A stretch of 64,000 nucleotides of DNA from contig JACKHC010000001.1 of the NCBI GenBank assembly GCA_020639235.1, positions 62,001-126,000 of the forward strand, in the 5' to 3' direction. Positions 1 through 6,785 of the stretch are shown in pieces. This DNA comes from Phycisphaeraceae bacterium. Its GTDB lineage: Bacteria; Planctomycetota; Phycisphaerae; Phycisphaerales; UBA1924. How positions within the stretch are numbered: position 1 is the stretch's first letter; each line of letters starts with the position of its first letter. A model generated the notes under the pieces. That model was not told where the DNA came from, made no database searches, and was given only the letters and a program-made list of their open reading frames with translations. Position numbers and translations under genes: made by a program.

Positions 1-763
1 CCGCTTCGAACACCCGACTGAAGGACGATCCCTCCACCCTCCATCCTCGGATCAGTTCCAAGTGCCGCAAGAGCGGGAGTAAGGTCGGGAGATCTTCGAG
101 AACGGCGGTGTCGAACAACCCCAAATCGTCAAGCGACTCTCCGTAGAACCGCTCAAAGATCAGGTCTCCGTCGGCCTCGCTGTGGGCTGGAAGGCGGAGT
201 GGCAACCACAAGGCAAACCAATCCAAAGTCGCCACAACGTCAGCGGCGACTTCCCCATCGATGACGGGCGCCAGGCGTTGACGCAACAGTGCCTGGTCGG
301 CCTGAGAGAACTCGTTCCATCCGGCGTGGCAAAGACCTCCCCACGGATTGAGCACCTCTGCACCGGAGAAGTCTCGCTCCACGCCTCGGCAGTTCCACGC
401 GTAGAAGAACGCCTCGCAGACATGGAACACACTCTTCATTCCAAGTCCGAACTGTCCGATCGAATCACGTCGGTTGGACTTGCTGCTCAGGTAGATCCGT
501 CGGATCGCCTTCGCGTTCGATGAGTCGAACGCTCCATTGTTGACGACGAAGACGGCGGGACCCTTCAAGAGCGGGTGGCTGGCCCTGGCACCGAGGCCGT
601 TGCACCAGCCCAACTCCATGCGCGTTGCCTTCGCGTCGTCGCTGTTCTGAATCAACTCCTTCACGATGGCATACGCGTCCCGATAGCGGTCGACCAGATT
701 CTCGCGGATCATGTTGATGATCGCGGCTGGCTCAACCGTAAATCCTGGGACTTGTTCGCTCAT
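1..763 (-). CDS. GHKL (sacsin/HSP90-like) ATPase, 3' end outside window
   Basis: The reading frame starts at the ATG complementary to 761-763 and stays open to the left edge, giving 254 visible residues. The N-terminus carries the GHKL/Bergerat ATP-binding signature: an ELIQNSDDAKA helix (N-box; residues about 31-41), a VVNNGAF segment where DNGxG is usual, and a glycine-rich GQFGLGMKSVFH lid motif near residues 95-106. This is the layout of sacsin-type and HSP90-like ATPase domains in large proteins, some from bacterial defence islands. The G1-box Asp-Asn-Gly appears as Asn-Asn-Gly, so ATP hydrolysis may be altered. It points away from the defence operons to its right. The C-terminal effector or partner domain, which would show its job, lies outside the window. 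The ATPase fold is fairly sure; the biological role is unknown. Confidence 0.8.
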   Translation of the reverse strand, partial: MSEQVPGFTVEPAAIINMIRENLVDRYRDAYAIVKELIQNSDDAKATRMELGWCNGLGARASHPLLKGPAVFVVNNGAFDSSNAKAIRRIYLSSKSNRRDSIGQFGLGMKSVFHVCEAFFYAWNCRGVERDFSGAEVLNPWGGLCHAGWNEFSQADQALLRQRLAPVIDGEVAADVVATLDWFALWLPLRLPAHSEADGDLIFERFYGESLDDLGLFDTAVLEDLPTLLPLLRHLELIRGWRVEGSSFSRVFEA

Positions 764-1055
764 TGCTAGGATAATCCTCAGTGAGGGACTGCTCGCACTT
801 GACGGTCATCGTACGGGCAGATTCGGGAGGGCTCAGGCACCAGGACTACAGCCGCCGGCATATCTCGCTGGTGAGCGCCCGCTCGGCTCGTCAAGCTTTG
901 AGTCAGACCGGAGGAGCACGTTCGTCCTTTCCGTGCCTCTCTTCTGGGTGACAGACGCTGCGGGGAGTTGAGGCCGAGCGCAGCTCAACGAACGGACTCT
1001 GGTCGGATTGGCTCGGGCCCGACTAGCCGTTTTGGCGGCCCTGAGCCAGTGCGAT

Positions 1056-1430
1056 TCAGGGACTCAGATCGACACACGGTCCAGGCAATCTGGGTGCGGT
1101 GTCGTCAAACCGCCGCACGGGCATACCCCACCGGTACACGGGCAGGCTCCCGCTCACTCCCCGGAGCTCGATCCACTCATGGATACGAGGGCACCCCATG
1201 CGGACCCAGTCACGGAGCTCGGGCACCGCGAAACGGGACGGTCCGCAGAAGAACTCTACCGGTCGGGGGATGCGTCCGCTGTTGTGGAGGTACTGCACCT
1301 GGGGAAGCCGGACGCCAAGGAACTCGGCCATGCCGCGGCGGTCGATGAGCCAACACCCGCACCGGTCCAGCCAGCTCAGGCTCGGCCGGATGAGGGTCTT
1401 CAGATTCTGCTCGGTGAATGGAGGACACAT
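1056..1430 (-). CDS. AlpA/excisionase-like helix-turn-helix protein (second of a tandem pair)
   Basis: A 124-residue protein beginning MCPPFTEQ. Residues about 31-80 resemble the helix-turn-helix of AlpA/excisionase (MerR-like) proteins: GMAEFLGVRLPQVQYLHNSG, then a charged wing ending in PELRDWVRMGCP. The gene starts 3 nt after the stop of the neighbouring HTH gene at 1434-1748, so the two probably form one transcript. The C-terminal 45 residues have no recognisable domain. Such small DNA-binding proteins usually act as excisionases or transcription switches for integrated elements, but no recombinase is adjacent here. Function is inferred from the fold alone. Confidence 0.65.
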   Translation of the reverse strand: MCPPFTEQNLKTLIRPSLSWLDRCGCWLIDRRGMAEFLGVRLPQVQYLHNSGRIPRPVEFFCGPSRFAVPELRDWVRMGCPRIHEWIELRGVSGSLPVYRWGMPVRRFDDTAPRLPGPCVDLSP

Positions 1431-1433
1431 CGC

Positions 1434-1748
1434 TCACGCTCCCGCGGGCGAGGACCGCTTGCGGGTAGGGCGCGCCGGGGGCTTGAGCGAGAGCGAACGC
1501 TGCCGTTCCCACCGCTCGACCGGCGGGCATCCGTCCCGTACCCACTCCTCAAGCTCCTCCACCCGCCAGAGCGCACGGCGCCCGAGGTGGATGGGCTTCG
1601 GGACCGCGCCCACCGCAACGAGCTTGTGGAGGGTGGCCTTCGAGACGCTGAGCCGCATGGCGGTTTCAGCGGCCGAGATGAGCAGGACGGTGGGATCGAG
1701 CGCCGGCACGTGTTCGACCGAGGTCGAGCCGTCGGGATTGCTGGTCAT
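1434..1748 (-). CDS. AlpA/excisionase-like helix-turn-helix protein (first of a tandem pair)
   Basis: A 104-residue protein. Residues about 23-73 match the HTH_17/AlpA pattern: LLISAAETAMRLSVSKATLHKLVAVGAVPKPIHLG followed by RRALWRVEELEEWV (helix-turn-helix then wing). The C-terminal 25 residues are basic and rich in Pro, Arg and Ser, suggesting an unstructured DNA-contacting tail. It is the first gene of a two-gene minus-strand unit and is divergent from the SIR2 operon across a 505 bp gap. A regulatory or excisionase role is inferred from the family. Confidence 0.75.
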   Translation of the reverse strand: MTSNPDGSTSVEHVPALDPTVLLISAAETAMRLSVSKATLHKLVAVGAVPKPIHLGRRALWRVEELEEWVRDGCPPVERWERQRSLSLKPPARPTRKRSSPAGA

Positions 1749-2253
1749 CGCGAGAGCCTCCGAACTCTCTCAACTCCGGGACATCGTACAGCGGACCGTG
1801 AGGACGATTCCCGCCGCGGGGGCGTCCACGGCAGGAGGCTGCGACCGAGGACCCCTCGGACTCAGGCCCGTCCGGCATGGATGGCGTGCGGTGGCGGAAG
1901 CACGGGCAGCTCGGGCGGCAACGCGAGCCTCGTGTCGGGGGTTCCTGTGACCCCGACGACGATGCCCGCGCCGGCAAGATGGCCCGCAAACACCACCGGA
2001 TGGACCCATCCGGTGGTCAACTCTGACGCCGCCGGCACCGCGGCACTTCCGGTACGGAGGGAGCTGCCGCCTGATTGAAAACCGCATCAGGAATCACCCA
2101 TGGGTTGAGATTTGATGCAGGATCAAATCACCGTCACCCCGCGGGGCATCCGCGGATGGGCAAATCCGGTGGGCCCGCCGGGCGGCGACAGCTAATCGGT
2201 CCCCGCTCCCTCCGGAGTCGGCGGGGGGGAGGAGTGGCTCTCTAGTAGTCGGG
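1749..2253. other. Gene-free divergent region between the AlpA-like pair and the SIR2 operon
   Basis: No frame here looks like a real gene; the open frames are GC-driven shadows. It must hold promoters for both flanking units. Two short inverted repeats are visible: CCTGAT/ATCAGG at 2070-2091 and a better one at 2109-2129. The last 60 bases before the SIR2 gene are very G-rich. No convincing -35/-10 pair could be assigned. Confidence 0.6.
2109..2129. repeat. Perfect 8-bp inverted repeat, possible operator
   Basis: GATTTGAT, a 5-nt spacer (gcagg), then ATCAAATC. It is one of the few AT-rich spots in the gap, lying 124 bp upstream of the GTG start of the SIR2 gene. It could be the operator of the divergent AlpA-like regulators. 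That link is inference. Confidence 0.4.
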
Positions 2254-3720
2254 GTGCCCACGACGGTCACCCCTGGTGCCGGCCACTACCATGCCATCCG
2301 TGGACGATACTCATGGAGGCCTCTCTTGTCCCTGCCATCAGCACTTTCCCAAGCAGTCGCGCACCAGGGGGGAGGACGAATCGCCCTTGTGTTGGGTGCT
2401 GGTTGCTCTATAGAGCCTCCCACATGCCTCCCCGCTTCGATCCCGTGCTCTCAAGAGATCCACAGACAATTGGTCGAAGACGGCGTGCTCGTTAGCGATG
2501 AGTGCCCGAACCCCGCAGACCTGTCTGCGGTCGCCGATACTGTCCACTCAAAGCTGCACAGTCAGCGAGAAGTCGTCGCTCGCCTCCGCGACAGGTATGA
2601 CCTCAAGACCCCGAAGCCGAACGAGGGTTACTTGATCGCAGCCGCCCTGCTAGCCGAGAGGGCAGTCTCGGCGATCGTGACTCTGAACTATGACTTGGCA
2701 CTTTCCAACGCCATCGCTGAGCTCGGCGTCGGAAAGGGTATCGGAATCATTGAACGCCCAGAACACTTGGGTAGCGGAAGGCAGCTCGTCAATGTGTACT
2801 ACCTCCATCGCAATGTGAACGACCCCGACCCGGAGGCTTGGGTTCTCCGGTCAGCCGCTCTCCTACAGGAGTGGAAGGGACACTGGGAACAGATCATCTC
2901 TACCACGGTACTCACGACGCCGGTCGTGGTATTCGCTGGCTTGGGCAGTCGCATTGGAGTCCTGGAGTCGGCAGTCCAGCTGCTCCGTACTGCCCTTCCA
3001 AACACGACATCGTTTTTCCAGTTTGGTTATGGCGACCCCACCAACTCTGAGTTCTTTCGCTCACTCAACATCGATACTGCCGCCTATTTGCCAGATGGAT
3101 GGTGCGAGTGCATGCGTGCGCTCTCCGCGAGACTGCTTGAAGAACAGTTCGCCTACCTCACGTTAGCAATTAGTGAACAGACGGCACAAGGGGGCATACC
3201 TGCGGAGAACACCGCTGGGCTGGAGCGGTCGCTTCGTCGTCTGGGTCTGCTTGGCGTAGGCAGAGTGAGAGGTCATTGGTGTCTCGATTTCGATCGCTAT
3301 CGCGCCGATTTGGAAGCAGAGCGAGGGCTGTTCGCGGACTTGCTGCTTGCGTTGGCACTGGTTGAACGAACAACGAACGCGACACTGAAAGTGCTTCCGG
3401 ACGGTCAAGTCGAGCTCTCACGCGACGGCCTGATTTTGGCGAGACTGTTCGTAGCTACAGGCCACGGTCATCGCACGAAGTCCACAATCGAAGCGACGCT
3501 TCAGTCGCGTCGTCACTCAAGGCGCCATCACTCAACCGACCCCAATCGCGCGATTGTCGCGGGAACCTCGGACCATTGGACCGTTCCGCTGAGCCCGCCA
3601 AAGAGCGTCGTGCGTGGAGATCCCGAAGGCAGCGTTGTGGACGGGCCGGAGGGACTTTCACTGATCCACGTGTCACATCTTCGCCAGGACCCGTCTCGTA
3701 TCCCGGAGCTCGTGCTATGA
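2254..3720 (+). CDS. SIR2-like NAD-hydrolase-type defence effector
   Basis: A 488-residue protein read from a GTG start (2254); later starts (for example TTG near 2325) are possible because no in-frame ATG precedes the domain. The N-terminal half shows SIR2-like features: a Rossmann NAD-binding loop VLGAGCS (about residues 46-52), the TLNYD motif typical of prokaryotic defence SIR2 domains (about 142-146), and a catalytic-histidine segment YYLHRN (about 182-187) where most relatives have LHG. Such domains cleave NAD+ when phage infection is sensed, killing or arresting the cell. The C-terminal 250 residues have no domain I recognise. The gene overlaps the next by ATGA and leads a three-gene operon with an SMC-like ATPase, so it is the likely toxic effector of that system. 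Confidence 0.8.
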   Translation: MPTTVTPGAGHYHAIRGRYSWRPLLSLPSALSQAVAHQGGGRIALVLGAGCSIEPPTCLPASIPCSQEIHRQLVEDGVLVSDECPNPADLSAVADTVHSKLHSQREVVARLRDRYDLKTPKPNEGYLIAAALLAERAVSAIVTLNYDLALSNAIAELGVGKGIGIIERPEHLGSGRQLVNVYYLHRNVNDPDPEAWVLRSAALLQEWKGHWEQIISTTVLTTPVVVFAGLGSRIGVLESAVQLLRTALPNTTSFFQFGYGDPTNSEFFRSLNIDTAAYLPDGWCECMRALSARLLEEQFAYLTLAISEQTAQGGIPAENTAGLERSLRRLGLLGVGRVRGHWCLDFDRYRADLEAERGLFADLLLALALVERTTNATLKVLPDGQVELSRDGLILARLFVATGHGHRTKSTIEATLQSRRHSRRHHSTDPNRAIVAGTSDHWTVPLSPPKSVVRGDPEGSVVDGPEGLSLIHVSHLRQDPSRIPELVL

Positions 3721-4313
3721 CCACACCCGGCCCGGCATTCACACCGACGGACCTGCTCGTAGCTGCTTCCAGTGTCTTGGGTACCAATGGTTACCACACG
3801 GTCGCGTTGCGTGCTCCGCAGTGGCAATCCCATTCCAACCGGCTGTTCGAGGACCCATATAGTGTGGTCGGTGTCTCGGTCTTCGACACGGTTGATTCAC
3901 TGCTCCAGGACTGGCCTGACCTCCAGGGCTCGCTTGTCGATGTCATATCGCACCACATCGGCCGAGACGCAGACAAGGCTTGGGACGGCTATCTTGTGCT
4001 CTTAACGCCTGCTGCTGCCGCGTCACGAGCTGATGAACTTGAGAGTTTGAGAAATGACACCACGCGATTACGCAAACTCGTAGCCACCGGCGAAGACTTG
4101 CAGGAAGCGTCCGATGTCGAACGGACCCTCCGATCCCTTCTGCCCCTGTCCCGTACCAGTGACTCGATTCAACTGCCATCCACTTTGGACCTGCTGCCCA
4201 ACCTCCTGACCAGCCTTGACATACCCGCGTCGGTAACAACCGCATTGATCGACACGTACCGCGACCAAGGCTCCATGCTTGAGCGACTCCATAAGATCAG
4301 GAGCGCACCATGA
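3717..4313 (+). CDS. Middle component of a Lamassu/ABC-three-component-like defence operon
   Basis: A 198-residue protein beginning MTTPGPAF. The start is fixed by the ATGA overlap with the SIR2 gene and by poor coding character upstream of it. There are no transmembrane segments or catalytic motifs. The sequence is mostly helical, with a heptad-like stretch around residues 105-135 (ADELESLRNDTTRLRKLV). The stop overlaps the next start by ATGA, so all three genes are translationally coupled. In Lamassu (Ddm) and ABC-three-component systems, a small poorly conserved protein of about this size sits between effector and SMC-like ATPase and bridges them. The assignment rests on position and size, not on recognisable homology. 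Confidence 0.6.
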   Translation: MTTPGPAFTPTDLLVAASSVLGTNGYHTVALRAPQWQSHSNRLFEDPYSVVGVSVFDTVDSLLQDWPDLQGSLVDVISHHIGRDADKAWDGYLVLLTPAAAASRADELESLRNDTTRLRKLVATGEDLQEASDVERTLRSLLPLSRTSDSIQLPSTLDLLPNLLTSLDIPASVTTALIDTYRDQGSMLERLHKIRSAP

Positions 4314-6466
4314 GGCTTCATTCTCTTGAGGCCGAAGGATTCCGAGGTCTTCCGAACGAGTGCCACTTCGATCTTGATGCGGATGCTGTAGTCGTCATCG
4401 GTGCCAACGGTCATGGAAAGACATCGCTGTTCGACGCCATCCTGTGGGCCCTTAGTGGCCGGGTGCCGCGGTTGGGTGAGGACGAGTCCAATCTTGTATC
4501 GATGTACTCACCGAGTGGAGCCGCCAGAGCATCACTCACTCTGCTGGACTCCAACTCCGAACAATTCAAGATCACGAGAAGCTTTGACGGTGATCCCCGA
4601 CCTCTAAGCGTCGAGCACCTAGGTAAGTCGATGAAAGGCCCTTCCGCCGAGGGCTATTTGTTGGAGCATGTGTGGCCGGATGCTTCTACCGCCGTGCGTC
4701 CACTCGACGCCATGGCATCGGCGATCACTCGCAGCGTCTATCTGCAGCAGGACTTGATCCGAGAGTTCGTGGAAGCCACGGACGATCAAGACCGCTTTCG
4801 GGCCGTGAGCGAGCTGGTTGGCGCAGGGCGTGTTGGCGACCTTCAGGTTGCACTTGAGCGAGAGAAGAAAGCGTGGTCAACGACCACGAACTCCAAAGCC
4901 GAAGAAACGCGGCTGTTGCGGGAACGTCTCACATCGAACGAAGCTCGTCTTGCGGAACTGTCTCAGCGACTGGCGGCCCCAAGCCTGTCCTTGACGGAGG
5001 ATGCCTGGAAGTCTTGGTGGAAGGAAGTCGCTGAGGTCGGGGTGAAGACGTCCTATGTGGACTTGGGTGCGAGAGACGCTACCCAAGCCATTGAGGCAGC
5101 GCTCAAGCAACTAGAGGCAATGCGACTTGCGAACGACCGGCGGGTCGAGCTCTTGAAGTCATCCCAGACAGAACTCGCCGCGCTGTCTCGCCAGACTTTG
5201 CCACCATTGGAGCCGCTGAGATCAAACGCGCTGACGCTTTCGGAGCAGGTGCAGATCCTCCGCCGGCAAGTTGAGGCTGAGCAAAAGAGGGGCGCCGACT
5301 GGCGGCAGGCACAAGCGGCGTTGCGGGAGCAGTCGGAGCAGTTACGTGCGCTCGCAGCCCTCGCCCTCGGCCAACTGGGAGACCACTGCCCAGTGTGTGC
5401 TCAGCAGTACGACATACAAGCGACTCGCCGACGCCTTGAAACGATCGCCAAGGGTGTGTCTGGGGACTCGGCGGCGAGTGAGGCTCCAGATTTGCTTCCG
5501 CAGTTCCTCAGCGAACTTGCTAGCAAAGAAAAGGCGCTCGCAACCGCTGAGGCATCACTTCGTGAGGCTGAGCAGACTCATGCTCGGCACCGTATTGCGG
5601 CCGAATCGATCTACAAGCAGCTGGCTTCACTCGGGGGAGGCGCGAACGGTGCGACTCTGAACGAGGACTGGCTCTCCGGCCGCATTCAACTCGCAGAACG
5701 TTTGCAGGGGCAACAGAAAGAACTCCACAGGCGGGCGGAAGCGTTCTCTCTGAAACTCACCCAATCGACAACCGAGGCGGCTGCGACAGAGTTACGTCGC
5801 GAGATCGAGAAGCAGAGGGAGGCGCTCGTCGCCCAGGAAGCGGATGGTTCAGCACGGCAGGCGACCGGACTGCTTGCACAAAAGGTCATTGATGCCCTGC
5901 GTGATGCAATGTCGCTCGTAGTCGAGGAGCGATTGAAGGAAATTGGGCTGATCCTCCAGGCAATCTACTCCCGGATCGACCCGCATCCGTCGTTCCGGGC
6001 CGTCACCTTTCTATCCAGATTCTCCCGGGGACGAGGACAACTGTCGACTGTTATTCGCGACTCATTGGTCAACAAGGAGACGCCGCTACCCAGCGTGATC
6101 CTGTCGAGCTCGCAACTCAACGCCTTGGCAGTGTCGGTGTTCCTCGCGCTCAATCTCGGTGTAGCAAGGCCACCGTTGCAGTGCGCGATTCTTGATGACC
6201 CGCTTCAGAGCTTGGATGACATCAACCTATTGGGTGTAGTCGACCTCCTTCGGCGAACGAAGGACAACCGGCAGTTGATCGTGTCTACGCACGACGCTCG
6301 ATTTGGCAACCTACTCGCCCGGAAGTTGAGACCAGTGACACCACTGGGTCGCACGCGGGTGATTGAGCTGTACGGCTGGACCAGAACGGGTCCACGTATT
6401 GAGGCTCGCGACGTGGCGGCCGATGCCGTTCCACTGAGGCTTGCAGGAGCGAACGCGACAGGATGA
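4310..6466 (+). CDS. SMC/Rad50-like ATPase with zinc hook (sensor of the SIR2 operon)
   Basis: A 718-residue ABC-type ATPase of the SbcC/Rad50/RecN group. Visible in order are Walker A GANGHGKT (31-38), a Q-loop segment YLQQD (about 145), and a first coiled-coil arm. A CPVC zinc-hook apex follows near residues 360-363, then the second arm (about 385-560). The C-terminal head has a signature segment SSSQLNALAVS (about 599-609), Walker B CAILDDPLQSLDD (about 625-637, with D-loop) and the switch histidine STHD (about 662). It is shorter than Rad50 or SbcC (about 1,000 or more) but normal for LmuB/DdmC-type defence SMC proteins. Such proteins sense foreign DNA or DNA ends and release the effector. 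No SbcD/Mre11 nuclease is nearby, which argues against a repair role. Confidence 0.88.
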   Translation: MRLHSLEAEGFRGLPNECHFDLDADAVVVIGANGHGKTSLFDAILWALSGRVPRLGEDESNLVSMYSPSGAARASLTLLDSNSEQFKITRSFDGDPRPLSVEHLGKSMKGPSAEGYLLEHVWPDASTAVRPLDAMASAITRSVYLQQDLIREFVEATDDQDRFRAVSELVGAGRVGDLQVALEREKKAWSTTTNSKAEETRLLRERLTSNEARLAELSQRLAAPSLSLTEDAWKSWWKEVAEVGVKTSYVDLGARDATQAIEAALKQLEAMRLANDRRVELLKSSQTELAALSRQTLPPLEPLRSNALTLSEQVQILRRQVEAEQKRGADWRQAQAALREQSEQLRALAALALGQLGDHCPVCAQQYDIQATRRRLETIAKGVSGDSAASEAPDLLPQFLSELASKEKALATAEASLREAEQTHARHRIAAESIYKQLASLGGGANGATLNEDWLSGRIQLAERLQGQQKELHRRAEAFSLKLTQSTTEAAATELRREIEKQREALVAQEADGSARQATGLLAQKVIDALRDAMSLVVEERLKEIGLILQAIYSRIDPHPSFRAVTFLSRFSRGRGQLSTVIRDSLVNKETPLPSVILSSSQLNALAVSVFLALNLGVARPPLQCAILDDPLQSLDDINLLGVVDLLRRTKDNRQLIVSTHDARFGNLLARKLRPVTPLGRTRVIELYGWTRTGPRIEARDVAADAVPLRLAGANATG

Positions 6467-6569
6467 CGGCATCCGGGGCAGGTTGGGTGCCCTGGAACTG
6501 ACCGACGATTCTGCCGAAGCGCCCCAACTAGACCGGCAGCAACTGCCAACAACCGCTACACTCTCGGCC

Positions 6570-6785
6570 ATGCCACGGCCCCGCCGAGCTGCCAGTCCCC
6601 AGCCAGCCTCGCCCGAGGTCATGACCATCTCGGAGCTGGCGGAGTACCTGCAGGTCTCCAAGTCCTCCCTCTACAAGCTCGTCCAGGAGGGGCGTGTGCC
6701 GGGCAAGAAGGTTGGCCGCCACTGGCGGTTTCACCGGGATGTCATTAATGCCTGGCTGAAGTCCAGCTCGCAGGAGGAACGGTGA
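6570..6785 (+). CDS. Small excisionase-type helix-turn-helix protein leading the DUF499 cassette
   Basis: A 71-residue protein beginning MPRPRRAA. Residues about 17-65 are a clean excisionase-family HTH: MTISELAEYLQVSKSSLYKLVQEGRVPGKKVGRHWRF, then a helix ending NAWL. A longer frame reaches 6441, but its extra N-terminus overlaps the end of the SMC gene and looks non-coding, so the ATG at 6570 is chosen. The stop (TGA 6783-6785) overlaps the ATG of the next gene as TGATG, so it is coupled to the ATPase gene. It probably regulates the cassette; it could also be a structural DNA-binding subunit. Confidence 0.8.
   Translation: MPRPRRAASPQPASPEVMTISELAEYLQVSKSSLYKLVQEGRVPGKKVGRHWRFHRDVINAWLKSSSQEER

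Noticed and set aside
968..2078. Overlapping plus-strand frames over the AlpA-like genes
   Set aside because: Arg/Gly/Pro-rich shadows; the minus-strand HTH proteins account for the region.
1749..2253. Search for a left attachment site matching the tRNA-Gly 3' end
   Set aside because: No stretch resembling 44875-44934 was seen here or elsewhere in the window, so the left island end was not assigned.
4310..6466. Assignment of the SMC-like ATPase as the repair protein SbcC
   Set aside because: It is too short, lacks an SbcD nuclease neighbour, and is coupled to a SIR2 effector; the defence reading fits better.
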